Positions 36,840 to 50,534 of a stretch of DNA of 64,000 nucleotides are shown here, piece after piece. Below the pieces are notes generated by a model. It did no database searches, had not been told where the DNA came from, and saw nothing but the letters and a program-made list of their open reading frames with translations. Origin of the DNA: Phycomyces blakesleeanus NRRL 1555(-) (Eukaryota; Mucoromycota; Mucoromycetes; Mucorales; Phycomycetaceae); NCBI RefSeq assembly GCF_001638985.1, contig NW_017265153.1, positions 431,776 through 495,775 of the forward strand, read 5' to 3'. The translations under genes were made by a program, and so were the position numbers. Numbering within the stretch: position 1 is the stretch's first letter; the number at the start of each line of letters is the position of its first letter.

Positions 36840-38269
36840 TGCGATTTTGATTTCGAATCGAGGGCTTTACAAGAAAAAAATAAAAATAAAATAAAAGATT
36901 TTGTACGTTCTAATATATATCTTCAAGCCTGAAACGTTTCTATTGATGTTTAGAACGATCAGCTTAGTCAGTCCAGTCAGCAAAGGATTATATTTTATTT
37001 TATTTTTAAATGCCGAATTTATAGGCTTTTGTCTCGGGACATACATATCCCGCGATTGATTATAATGAAATGTGGTGTAAAATATATTTGGTATATCCTC
37101 TTTGTATCAAAATAATTATTGACTCTTTTTCTCTTTTGTTCCTACAGAACCTTTGTATTCTTTTTGCTTCTAGAAAAATGTAACATCTTAGATTACCCTT
37201 TTTTTTTATAAAGGTAAAATAAAATAAAAAAATAAAAAAGGCCAGAATTGTCCAATTGGGTTTAGCTCAGGAGAATATGATGGTAGATAAAAGTGCAGGG
37301 ACATTTTCTAGTAAGATACCTTTAAAATATCTTTCTTTAGCTCTGCGCGTTAAAAAAAAAACAAAACAAAATAAAGAACAAAGCCAAAAGAACGTTATGT
37401 GTCAAGATATAAAGAAACGCGATCTCATTTCTAGGTATTTGCCTATTTAGTCCAAAGCTACCTTTAAGAAACCTGCAATGATATGGGACAATACTCGCGC
37501 TCAACTATCTAGTAGACTCTTCTTAGTATAGGAATTAAGTACATTTTTTCTTTTCTTTTTTGGTATCAATAAATACCAAAAACTCTAAAGAATAACATTC
37601 ATAATATTAGCAGGAGACCCAAGAAAACCGAGTCGTTCAAAATTGGGTATCGAATTGGCTTTTAGTGTCTGCATTGATCTCATATAAATGTCTCAAAAAT
37701 CTTTGTCGTATTACTCTTGATTATTTGGCCTACCTTAATCAAATCTGGAGGTGATATACAGCACCAAATATATATATATAAAATAAAGGTCTGCAAACTT
37801 TAAGTAATAAAACTAATAACGGCGGTAGGAGTGCATTTCTTTCTTCAAACAAATGCCCTTTGTACATTCTGTGCTTATATGAAATGCAGACCTGTCAACA
37901 AAAGAAGAAAAAAAAGGGCCTACAAATGTACCATTTTTTCCCTATTGAATTAATAAAGCAAATGTCAAATCAAAAGGTTTTAAGCTATTTTCCTTTTGCT
38001 GATTGAAATTCTACCAGATCAAGAGAAACGCTGCATTCAATTGATATACGTTTTGAAGGTATCCTTTTTTTTTTACTTGAGAGCGATATTTTAATTTAAA
38101 GGCACAAGATCTCTATTTTTAGAATACTCGATCCTTTTGTTCTTTTAAAGAGCGACATAAATCAAGCTTGCTGCTCTTCTTTATTAATTTAAAGCTGTAT
38201 TAAGGTATTTTGTAGGATCAACCCACAATTTATAAGAATAAATAAATAAATAACTAACTAATTGACTAA
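36840..38269. other. intergenic, no gene seen
   Basis: AT-rich. It carries the promoter side of the GDPase gene on the left and the 3' flank of the metallophosphoesterase gene on the right. A + strand frame at 37256-37450 is lysine-rich and unsupported. Confidence 0.55.
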
Positions 38270-41049
38270 TTAGCAATCTTTAAGCCAAGCTTTGGCAGCA
38301 AACACCTTCCACATTGTGCTAGAAGTGACATCGTAATCACCATATACAGGCTCAACTGCCCAGTCCTTTCCAGTCAAAGTCTTGAGAATGGTCTTCATTT
38401 GGGGGACAAAGAAATCAAGGAAGACGAGATCAATAAGAGTATCATCAGAGCCAGTAGGCAAAGGGGAGGCCACGTATGTAGTACTATCATAGTAAGGGAT
38501 CTGGCTGTGCTTTGTATCGTCACCTTGAATTAGAAGCAATATTAGTTTCTTTTCTTTTTTTTTTAACCCATTAAAAAAATATTAAAGCTTAGCTATAAGA
38601 AATCCTACCATCAGTGCCAAGATCATCTTTGGTAGTGTAACCTGGAGTAAGAACATCACGGCGAGTGAGATCGGCTCCAAAGTGCTCTGCAAGGTAGTTT
38701 TGGCTTTCGATATATTCGGGTTGAGGACCATGAGGCCAGACACTACGCTTAGTAACCTTTTCATGGTTCATGATAGGAAGGACTTGCTTGACAATGCTTA
38801 AAGGAACAGCAGGGATGTACATGAAGCGATCGACAAAAGGAGATACTTGGTACATGTTGTCCAGAGTAAAAGCACCTACAAATTAAAGCGAGCGATCAAT
38901 TAACCCGAACTTATCAACATTTGTGAATCAACTTACCCTTGTAAACATCATAACGCTGAGAGCCACTGTTGATAATAATGTAAGGTGGGTAAGGGCGGGA
39001 AGGATCGGTAACAGCTTGGGGCAAGACCTCTATAAGAAAAAACAAAATTTATATAAGTGGCCTGGATATCAAAAGAAAAAATCTTGTCGACTGTCAAATT
39101 TACCGTTTACAACAAGGCTAAGAAGACTGCTGTTGCTGGTCATAGGGACAGCTGAGAGATAATAATCTTGGGGAGCACATCCAAGAGTAGTAGACAGAGT
39201 AAGACGGTCGCGCCAGTTGGTGATGTTCTTGGAGATATACATTCCGAGAGGTGTGTCAAATTTGAGCTTCTTGTTATTACTCTTCTTATCGGTAGACTTC
39301 TTGTCCAAGGAGTGATAGATATAGGTTTCACGGTTCTGGTCAAGGTAACGGCGATGGAAGGTAAGGTTGGAGGGCAATTGAGAGGACTGGTATCCGTGCT
39401 TTTCGATAAACTTCTTTGATTCGGAAATTCCCTAGAATTTTTAAAAAATATATATTAGAATACAACTGGGATAAAGCATCCTGTACTCACATCTACAGAG
39501 AAGAAGCCAATTGTTTCGAGATATCTGCCAGACTCAATACCAGCTGCCCAAGAATCATAAATAGCAAAATCGCGGATATGGCTAGTCAATTGATCGGTCG
39601 AGTATTTTTTTTTTAGTATATGTTTTGTAACCAAAGGGATTTTACATATAAGTCTTACGTGTGACCACCCAAAATTGTGATAGGAATATAAGGATAATGC
39701 TTGCGGATTGCAGCAGTGACTGTCTGGAATTCACCGGTGTGAAGACTAATGTGACCAATCAAAACAATCACATCGGCCTTGTGCGTCAAAAGTGCCTTCT
39801 CAAACCAAGGATCACTGATTTCATCGGCCACATTGCGGACAACAGATGCATTTCCGTTTCCGTTGAAATTGAACAAGAAGCCAAATGATAGCACACGTGT
39901 ACCATGGGCACCCTTGAAATACGCGTATTTGTCTCTATAGTTTTTATTATTGTTGTTATTGTTATTAAAAGGAATTAGCCAAGAAATACCACTAGCAGTC
40001 AAAAATATGCTTACCCAAGTTGAACGGTCTTGTTGTTGCTAGCATCCTTGATATACACGTTAGCAGCCAAGTAACGACCTTTCCAATGAGGCACAAAATT
40101 CTTATGGACATCCAACGTGACTTCATTGACTGAAGAAAGAAAGGAAAGATTAATTTGAATTAGTTGATAGATTTTTAAGGCTCTAGCACAGTTTATGCTC
40201 ACCATAAAGTTCATGGTTACCTATTTGTTACAAAGATCCAGTTTAGATTGTGTAAATATTTTTTTTAAATATATATATATATATATCAATAGTTCTTACC
40301 AACGGAGAGCACGTCGTAAGGAATGTTCTTCAACATTGGTTGGGTGACAAGTCCGTCAAGGGGGGTCACATCACTCAAGCCATTTCCTAGTTAATTGATT
40401 TTTTTTTTAATTAGAATTCGTTTTGTTTTATGGTATAGCTCGATTGGTGAGTAATTTTGATAAATTACCATCGTGAAGATCTCCAGTATCCACGATAAAT
40501 AGGTCTTTCTTCAGTTTTTGTGCCTTTTCCTTCATTCTGACCTATTAATTATTTAATACATATATACATATATAGCGGTCAGAGACTAGATCGTTTGAAA
40601 GTAATAATATCATTATTACTTACCGCAAATGAGTAGAAATCACCCAAGTCACCGTTGTAAGACTCCTCTGACAAATGACCCTGTTTATAATTGTGAGTAC
40701 TTTTGCAAACTATTTATTCTGCAGTTTTTGCCTAGTGCAATAAAAATTCTAACCTCGAGCCAGCCTATAAAGTAAAAAACATAATTTAGTTTTTGCTCAT
40801 TTGTCTGTTTGTTTTTTTTAGCTGTTTCTCCTTCTCCTTTTCTTCTTCTCATTCTTCTCTGTGACCCAATACTTTACCATGAGTATCTGTGGTGTGAATG
40901 AAATTGACATCTCCCCAATGAAGTGGGTTAAGATCCAATATCGGAGTCTTTGGTACACCAGGCTGTTCGCGCTTCACCAAGTGCCCACCAGTGTGGCCAA
41001 GAACAGTGCCAGCCAAAGCCGACAGTAGTAAGAACCGATTAATCAACAT
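38270..41049 (-). CDS. secreted 5'-nucleotidase-like metallophosphoesterase (YHR202W-type)
   Basis: A calcineurin-like phosphoesterase of the fungal YHR202W group, probably secreted or vacuolar. Thirteen exons fit in phase: 41049-40878, 40764-40754, 40680-40624, 40541-40469, 40386-40300, 40220-40203, 40129-40015, 39934-39659, 39581-39491, 39431-39104, 39029-38937, 38875-38609 and 38523-38270. They give 613 residues (yeast protein about 600). A signal peptide ([16 protein letters not shown]) is followed by the metal motifs [21 protein letters not shown] and GNHELY, then VIVLIGHIS and TILGGHTHIRDF. The DTHGW motif is completed by an 11-nt exon and the GNHE motif is encoded on an 18-nt exon. No GPI signal or C-terminal anchor is visible. 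Substrate specificity cannot be read from sequence. An upstream in-frame ATG at 41133 exists, but the later one starts directly at the signal peptide. Confidence 0.9.
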
Positions 41050-44000
41050 AGCTGTAAAATAATCAGATAATGAATAAAGATAGAGTTGTAGAAAAATACC
41101 AAACCTTTTATATAAAGCGTAAATCCAAGCCATTGTTGGTTAGATAGTGTGACCACGAATTTACCCAACTTTGTCGATTCTTGCCATTTCGAGAGATGTC
41201 AATCTTTGCAGCACAACAATGGTTACAAGAAAAAAGAAAAGAAAAAAGGATAGCGGATCATTTCTTTTTTTTTCTCTTTACTATCTTGAAACACAAAAAA
41301 CCCATTTACAGATTACCTATAAATGTCTTTATCCAATTATATTCACCAAGTGTCTAGTTAAAGAATAACAGACATCCAACAACACATAGCTAAAGAATCT
41401 TCTTATTATTATCATTACACATTAAATAAGCAGTATGTTGGAGGGGGGTAGTCATCTTGACCTTTACTTTTGATAATATGTAGCCCAAAATTTTCGCAGT
41501 AACTGAGATTCTAAATACAACAATTTTAACTAAAAAAATGCACTGCAGAAATATGTCATGGATATTTCTCGGGGTGTTTCAGGATTATTTGGGGGTATTA
41601 TATATAGCAGCACTGCAAGCTCCCCTCAACTGTCGAGGAGAACAACAAGAGCTATAATACAAATATGTATATGCTACATAGCAACTTTGATTAATTCACA
41701 TATTGTATTAACCAATATAATGACTATGTAGCTTTATCGTCATTACTATTCATTAGTCACTATCCTCATCCTATCAATATTATGTATTGCTCCTTTATTA
41801 AAAATATAATAAATTTATATATATCTAAAATTATAGCTTAAAATGGTTTAAAGGATGTATAAATCAATAGATCTGATTGGAACTCTAGGTTTGTAAAGAG
41901 TACAAAGATACACAAGAATATAAAAGTGGTGTAGATCGGTATAAACAAAAGATAATGCTCTGAAACAGATTACATGATTCGCAGAGAGCATTTTATTACT
42001 CAAGGGTATCTTGGTTATAGTACTCTTTTAAGGTAATATTTGTAGGTACGTGAAACTTTATTGGATTATATACACTTGTAGAGATCTTGGAAAACAAACT
42101 CTTGAGGGCACTTTTTGTGCTACAACAATTTAGGGTTCGATAACAAAATCATGTCTTCCTTTTTTGACATTTTACCATACTCCATATTACTATACTGCAT
42201 TAATGCTCAGTCTATTGATGCAATTCATAATTAAAGACCTCTGAATAACAGAGTCTAAGCTTATAAAGAGGACCAATGTACATTTTCTAAGACTCCTAGA
42301 GAAAAAGGTAATTCTGTAATGAGAATAAGTATAATTCTTTTTTTTATCTGTCAAGTCGTGAGGATGAAGGATATACGATATATAAACGTATGCTTCTTAT
42401 TAAAATTGTAAGATTCATGCTTAATCTTCGTTACTCTAGTTTGCTGATATCACATTATGGTGATGTAATTAAAGAAGTATATCTACCACATGTATTTATT
42501 GTCTATGTGGCCATACAGTCAGGAATAAATATAATTGGTAGCTTCACCGATCAATTGTACTTCCCTATTTTGTTTAAATTACGAAAATCAATCAAAATTT
42601 CGATAATCTACTGGTAAGCTATTTTATGGGTTAATATAAGCAAATTTAGACATATTTTTAAATGGTTACACCCCGTTATTGTGGTGACAGATAATGTTAC
42701 GCGCTGAGAAATAAAATACCTATATATGTCTTAACAATTATACATATATTAGAAAATAATTCAAATATATACATCTATACTGTGATAGACCAGCTTTTAG
42801 CACTTTCTTTTGTAGGTAAAATGTAGCTTATTCTCCTAACACAACATCAAGTTGAACCACAATAGTCTTATATACAAAGACAAACATGAACATAAATCTT
42901 TAGGTATTTTATTTTATTTTTCAATTGTAATTTTACCCTCTTTTTAATCGAGTAATACAAAACATCATTTTTTTTTATTTCAGAATACCACAGAGACATT
43001 ATGAAGTCTGCAATTCAACGAATAGCATTAACGCTTTTGTCCACTTGGCTATAACTTCTCTGCTTACTGTCGAAAATCCAATATAAACTTGATGTCGGCT
43101 ATTTTATTGTCGATTATTGGATAGTTTTTTTTCCACGTTTCATGAAATGGTCTTGGCAAACCATTTATATATTTATATATGTGTGTGGGTGGATACTCAC
43201 AGGATAATTAAATATACAAATATAGGTCAAGTTTTCAGTGAAAAAGGCTACACAAAAGATTGTTGATTACTTATCACAATTTAAATATATTCCTCCTTAT
43301 CTGCTAGATTATTCTCAAAACCAGATAAGCTGTAGAGAGGGTCTCCAGAAAAAGAAGAAGAAGATAGGTTAGTCATTATATTACGGTTTGTACCTTATAC
43401 TAATTCATTTTATTAACCAAGCCAGCTTAACAGAGAGAGCTTGGAAAGAGTGGTTTGTACTGAGCTTATTCAAATAGATTTTACTTCAAATTATATCTTA
43501 ATGTGCCATAAGATTTTGTTTTATAATACATTATATATACAACACTATAGCTATATAAACAATAAACAAAAATCCAGATGAGCATACACAAGATGAGAAA
43601 AAGGACCTTATAACTATAGTATAAATAAAAATACTAGCGTATATAATAAGTACGGGGCTTTTACTAAATTTTCTACTATATATATACAAAATCATACTTC
43701 TTTATGTATACACCTACTTAATTTCTCATTTATGCGCCTACTCTATCCAATAAAAGTCCCTAGATATAGTTTTTAACTATATACTTACATAGTGCCATAA
43801 ATGTGAGAGGGCAGTAGCTGGATAAAGCTATAGAATGCTTGGAATTTAAATATGAAAGTGTCTAAGCTTATATGTATATTATTTTTCAATCAAATCTCAT
43901 TCGTAAGGTAGCTATAAAAACAACCATCTTGTTTAGAGAAAATGCTCACTTAACATATTCACCATGGTTCTAGTAGATGTTATTATACACAATATTTATA

Positions 44001-44848
44001 CTCTAGGGTATATTACCTCGTAATATCATAATGTGTTACGTTTGGTGTTTTAGAGAGACGGTATAGGCGAGGGCTTTGAGGATTTGCCTAAACTTTTTTT
44101 TTAAAAAAAATATGGTTGGAAATATAAATGATAGTGGTTAGACGTACCAAATTCATCGATCGAAAAATATATTGTTGTTAATAAAATCCAACATACGATG
44201 TATGGGTAATGTACAGGAGCATATATGATAGGCAGTAAAAAAGAAAGAAAGAAAGAAAGAAACAGAGAATCTCTTTTGGAACCTCCCTCCAAATCTATTT
44301 CTTTTTCATAATGCAATTGCTCCTCAACAATAGGATTTGGTGTGCTTAATAAAGTACAATGCTGGGAAATATTATTGATATATTATTGATTTGGTGTACT
44401 ACCTATTCCAGCATATTATAACCGTTAGCTACTGTCTCCGGGCATAAATTGATAGTAATAAGTTTTGACAATTATTCCCGTAGATATTTGTCATTCTGGA
44501 TATGTAGATACTAGCCGACATTTCTATTAACAATTAAATATAAAATATATATTACTTCTTCTAACGTTGTATCAATTTAATAAAACAGTCATAAAGCGAG
44601 CATTGATTAAAGTATTCCAACAATTATATTCTTACAATCAGCTGTCTCCATTAGAACGCTTGATAACCATATATAATACTCTGGAAGTAAACTATTCTGA
44701 TACTTAGTTGGTGGAGGACGATTAGGAATATTGCTTCAGCTTTATATAAAGTCTACGATTTATATCTCAGAAATCGTAGGTTTTTTTCGTAAGTCAAATT
44801 ATGCCAAGTAATGCCAAGAACTTCAATTTTTGATACAATTTAGTGAAT

Positions 44849-45168
44849 AATTACTTGGTGCAATATGAATGTTTGCTCGAAACGTTTTATACACTATGGT
44901 AAGAAAAAGGGCATTCTTAATGGGAGATTATTATTTTTTGCTAGTTTTGTAAGGGTTTAAGGGTTATTTTAAGGTCGAATTTTATATCCTATATATCGGT
45001 CAAAGGCGAATCCGCAAGAGAGTGGAGATGCATTGCTTTCGATGAAAATAAAGGGTCAAAACAGGGGTATTTTTGAAAAGCGTCCCCTAGAATCACCTCT
45101 GAAATCACCATCAAAATCCCCCTTTTTTTTACCATAGTGTAGAAATTGAATGTTTGAAGCAAGTAATT
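44849..45168. repeat. diverged 320-bp inverted-repeat element
   Basis: The arm at 44849-44930 matches the reverse complement of about 45105-45168. Both begin AATTACTTG and share TACACTATGGTAA, one mismatch, then AAAAAGGG, and a related ATGG-GATT segment further in. The outer part between these blocks has small gaps. The structure resembles a decayed terminal-inverted-repeat element, with no coding capacity between the arms. Confidence 0.5.
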
Positions 45169-46131
45169 GGGTTTATACATAAAACATTACTCTCATTAAT
45201 CCAGTTATTTTAACCCAGTGTCTCTTGCAATATCACCGGTTAATATACAATCAAGCCAGGAGTTAACTAGAAATATTAAATATAAGTATCTCTAGAGCTT
45301 AGTCTTGGAAGGATCAAACAAGCAACAGCTTTAATAAAAATAGTCATCCTTCAAAATATCTGCATATTTTGCTGACTTTGTATGATCTAGCTTAATACTT
45401 GATACCAAGTTCCAGAGTTCTTGTGGATTTAACTGGCTTTTGGCTTAACATTCTTACTTCCTTTCTTTTCCCTTTTCTTATTTTTCTTTCTTGCGCATTA
45501 ATCCAGCCATTTCTTTTTAGAATAAGCTAAACGTAAGCATTAGAAGCTGTTTTGAATGGTACTCAAGCTGTATTACTTTATCTCTACGAGATCTAGATAT
45601 AAAGTATGGGTATTGTCGAACTCTTCCGCTACTGTAGTCACTTTTGTCATAACCTCTATAAGTTACAGCTTATATATAATTAAAAATATGAAGATAATAT
45701 CTAATGACAGCAAACATACCAAAATTTCATATATTCTCTGTTTAAAGTTGTATGAATAATTACAGCACAAGAAGGCATAAAAGTCTTTTGTTAATTTCAT
45801 GGATTTATATTTTCACAATATACCATATGAACCTTGGGAAAGAAAACATTGCATCATAGTTGTCTAAGCTTAAATGAATATGTGACCGGATACACAGGGT
45901 GAAAACCGTATGAGAATCACCCAAATAGAAGGTGCGTATTTGAACCTTCATCGTCTTACTATTGATTTTATTTTATTAAAGAGGTCGATAGTTTAGTATA
46001 CGATATAGATTCATATTGTTTTTTTATGTGTGAAAAAATATCAACATTTCGCGAATAATTGACGAAAGTATATTATATGTACCCGAAACGATCTATGTTG
46101 TTTGTATATGCTATAGATCTATTCATACACA

Positions 46132-46172
46132 CCAACAAACAAACAAACAAACAAACAAACAAACAAACAAAA
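46132..46172 (+). repeat. (ACAA)n microsatellite
   Basis: About ten tandem CAAA/ACAA units lie 57 bases downstream of the stop codon of the GGPP synthase gene, in its 3' flank. Confidence 0.9.
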
Positions 46173-46228
46173 GCACACACACAAAGGTTTCTTCTTTTTT
46201 TTTGGGTTTTATTTTCTTGAATATAATC

Positions 46229-47404
46229 TTAATTGGAAAGCGATAACCCAGAAACAACCTTTTCTAACAAGGGGTTACCACCCAAACGCTCGATCTCTTC
46301 CTGCATTTCAATTTCTTTCGCTGCCAAGAAGCTTTTAACATGCTCAAAACTTCCTGTGCGTCTAATAATTTCAAGTGCATATTTCTTGACTTCAATTGAG
46401 GTTGGTTTCTGACTAATTATGTTGAGTAGCTGTCGGTTTGATCTATCAGCTCTGATAGAATGTATTATCGGAAAAGAGAATTTTCCTTCCGTAAGATCTT
46501 CACAGAATCCTTTGTTTTGAGAATACTAAAATGAAACACATACACACACACACATACAAAATTATATTAATTACTCGATTTAATTTTGGGTTTGCTTACC
46601 TCTTGAGATTGAAGGTTCATATAGTCGTCTCGTACTTGAAAGTGAATTCCAATCATATTTACAAGCGGTGTATAATCACTATATACTGTGTAAGTAATGT
46701 TTTCTCTGTAGCATTTAGAAACCTACACTGTACTTTCGCTGGCTGCTTGCATTAAACGAACGGCCAAGCGTAATAGCCCACTGGTTTCTGTGCATAATAT
46801 TTAGTTTATACTTGACTTGTATATAAACAATTACGTACTGTTATTGACCATGTCAATATACTCTTGTTCTGTGGGGCACGTTAAAGAGTCACGCCAAAAT
46901 AATTCGATTCCTTGGCCTTTGTGAAGATTGATGAGCTCTTCTGTGTATACGGTCACCATTGTGGAATCATTAAGTTTCAGAATGTCTTGTAGGGCTAGAA
47001 AGTAAACGTAGTTTGCGCAGTTGATAGATTGGGGTATTCCATAAATATTATGGGCTACTGGAACAGAACGACGCAGCACTGAATCGTCTTGGACATCATC
47101 AATCCTAAAATGAAATGAATTAGATTGACTCAATGTGAAATGCTAAACCTACATTAGACTGGCAGTGTGAAGCATTTCAACAACCTTTGTGATTGCCTTT
47201 AAAGTATCTTCAGACACATTGAGCCAAAGGTTAAAGGCTGATATTAACTTTGTTCGAACACTTTTTCCAGGCTGAGACAAAAGATAATAATAGGGCTCAA
47301 GAAGAATCTGTACAGATAGATAAACAAATCAATATATATATTGAAAGGAACAATGACCTTACTTCATCAAATGATGGTTTTTTGATCTCGTTCGAGGCTG
47401 TCAT
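46229..47404 (-). CDS. geranylgeranyl diphosphate synthase
   Basis: Condenses farnesyl and isopentenyl diphosphates to GGPP, the precursor for protein geranylgeranylation, carotenoids and other diterpene products. Six exons, 47404-47363, 47307-47153, 47104-46839, 46787-46727, 46678-46600 and 46525-46229, give 299 residues, the usual size for fungal GGPP synthases. Motifs: QPGKSVRTK (diphosphate binding), first Asp-rich motif DDVQDDS preceded by LMI, the conserved [10 protein letters not shown], and the second Asp-rich motif [10 protein letters not shown]. The residues before the first DD motif (HTASLMI) are small or medium-sized, as in enzymes making C20 chains. The exon 4-5 intron is only 48 nt. 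A farnesyl synthase is excluded by the motif context and length. Confidence 0.95.
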
Positions 47405-47935
47405 GATAAATTGTAAAGAAGAGAAAGAAAGAGTAGGTGCTTAATTATCTTAACGATTTATATGAAAACGGAGTCAAAAGTGCCATTCATAAACGATGAA
47501 TCGATCAAAGTATGATCGATTGGTGAAACCTAAAGGAATACTGATTTGGTACACAGTAAAAATAAATTTTGTCTTTCAAACGTGTATGTATCCTGTAACA
47601 TGCTTTTGTTGTTTTTCGTTGTTGTTGTTGTGTGTGAATTATTTTCCGTCGAGTCTATTTAATATAGTACGCTCAAGGGCTAGACTTAATTGCTATTTTA
47701 AGTTCTAGTTTCTCACTACCAAACACTAATTACTGGTTAATATAGTTTGTACAGAAAACCTGAATAAACCAGATCTTTATAAGGTTGGTTGATTAGGTTC
47801 ATTTTTTTACCAGAGTTTATATGTTGAATTTTCACTATTTATCATAAATACTTTATATATATGTGTATATATATACTAGATGAGAGGATCGGCTATTTTC
47901 AATAAATAAATAAAATTAGCAAGCTATTAGTCATA
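47405..47935. other. intergenic, promoter side of the GGPP synthase gene
   Basis: AT-rich with TTG repeats near 47607-47630. No gene was seen. It also holds the 3' flank of the phosphatase gene. Confidence 0.55.
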
Positions 47936-48956
<1,021 letters not shown>

Positions 48957-48982
48957 GTTGAAATGTCCAAATAAATTTAATC

Positions 48983-49456
48983 AATGGTGTTCACCAGCAT
49001 ACGGAATAAACTCATCCCAAGCAGAATGGTTTTTCAATCCAAATATATGTCAACTCAGAACGCAGTCAACTGTCCAAAAATGCAAGAAACATTAGCTACT
49101 TCTAACCTGCCCTCAGAAATTGCAAGATTAAAGAATAAAATAAAAAAGCATATAGAATACTGAGTAGAGAGGATTATATTGTAATCGCTATGGGAAATCT
49201 GAAGGTATATTTCATTATACACCTAGTGTTGAAATTATCTCTAATATAACGTCAAATTGACTTTGGGAGGTATGATTTGTTTTTCATCCCATCCGTCTGA
49301 GCTCTGCAAACTTTTAAAATCAAATTACGTTTTTGGAATAAAGTGAAAATGATAGGAGAATAATTTTTATATAAAGTATAAAACTACCTATATATGTAAT
49401 TCTTGATTTGATTCTATTCCTGGATGAGTTTTCTCCGTATGCTGACGAACACCATT
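48983..49456. mobile_element. MITE-like inverted-repeat element B
   Basis: The arm 48983-49017 pairs with 49422-49456 in inverted orientation. Over 35 bases I count four to five mismatches. The shared core is AATGGTGTTC, two variable bases, CAGCATACGGA, then AAACTCATCC. The 400 bases between carry no long frame and are AT-rich. No clear target-site duplication is visible. The element lies between the Siw14-type gene (-) and a candidate gene (+). Its outer sequence matches the end of element A at 59 kb over a 15-base block. Confidence 0.6.
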
Positions 49457-49524
49457 TGTCTTAGACCAAGTAGTCTGTAACAAAAGCGCGGTTCTGCTTT
49501 GTAGTTTTGACAGGGTTTTTGACC

Positions 49525-50534
49525 ATGCTCATCATTGCTTTTTTTTCCCTTCTTTGTCTTCTTTATCTTCTTCTTTACTATAAGTATCGTCATTATCATC
49601 ACCCTTATTATACCCCTGCAATTTGCGAGTATTGTCAAAGAGTTATTTTCTTGAACTTGCTCAACTTATAAAAGTTTTATTGTTGCAGTACAAGGCTGCA
49701 TTGACATGTGTACGATTGATCTTGGGCTTTGTACTTCTGTCTACTGATTTCAAATCTTTACAAGCATTAATATCAAAGTGACCAGTAAGACCTTTTTTAA
49801 CTCCAAATTTGTTGAGAAGGAAAATGTGAGAGAGAGAAGTAGGTTAAAAAAGACTTGGCCCAGTTGAAGTTAATGCTTGGAAAAGGGTAGAAAGTAGCTT
49901 TTTTTAATACTTACGGGGTTTTCAAGCAGCTTATGTTATTATTTCTTTCAGCCTTGTTTATCGACTGATTTTTGAATCTCTTGAGCACTTTGGTTTTATT
50001 AATGTTTTCGACAAGAACTGTATTTACCCTCGTAACTCCAGTGGCTCTCCTTCTCCTGATATTCCTTCACTTCTCTTTTTAGTACAGTTGGATAATACCA
50101 GCTTGGATGAGGTCTGCATTGGGTTTCTTAGACGCTATCTTGTGAATGTTCCGGAGGATATTCAAAATGTTCTCGTGCAGGTGACACTCGAAGTTCTTTT
50201 TAGCCTTATTTCAGTAAGTTACTGGTTAGGTCTTGCATACGAACTATAAAATAATAATAAGCCTTCTTTAAATCCTAGCTCAACGTCCGAGTATAGGATT
50301 TTAAATAGTTTTGGATATCCTTGCACAGACAGACAAACAACTCTACATACATATTTCTTCCAAAAAGATTAGCCATTTTAATGTATCCTATGGGAAATGA
50401 GTGGTATTCTCCCTTTTTTCTTCTTCAAATAGATTATTAAATGTATCCCAGTGAAGCTTAAGTCGACTGGCTTTTCTCACAGAAACTTTCCTGATAGGCC
50501 TATTACAAGAGATAACAACAGAATTATTTCATAG
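49525..50534 (+). CDS. candidate four-exon protein gene (189 aa), unrecognised
   Basis: Four segments join in consistent phase without a stop: 49525-49641, 49689-49777, 49952-50213 and 50433-50534 (189 residues). The third exon is the strongest part. It has 87 uninterrupted codons reading LVYRLIFESLEHFGFINVF and LDEVCIGFLRRYLVNVPEDI, a TTTCTTTCAG acceptor and a consensus TCA|GTAAGT donor. The second exon (YKAALTCVRLILGFVLLST) has a TTGTTGCAG acceptor and the fourth has a polypyrimidine-ATAG acceptor. The first exon starts with a hydrophobic leader (MLIIAFFSLLCLLYLLLYY), and its GTTATT donor is weak. I do not recognise a domain. It could be a genuine lineage-specific membrane or secreted protein, or a relic of a larger gene. 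Confidence 0.4.

Larger units (their letters stand above)
41050..46228. other. 5-kb AT-rich gene desert
   Basis: The longest gene-free stretch in the window. Open frames are short and AT-driven (for example 42390-42617 +). A hairpin (CTACGATTT/AAATCGTAG) lies near 44752-44778, and a diverged inverted repeat is listed separately. I see no recognisable transposon protein. Confidence 0.6.

Noticed and set aside
37250..37280. GTTTAGCTCAGGAGA, resembling a tRNA D-arm
   Set aside because: No matching T-arm or acceptor stem within 90 bases.
42390..42617. 75-codon hydrophobic frame in the gene desert
   Set aside because: Isoleucine/tyrosine content matches AT-rich background; no domain seen.
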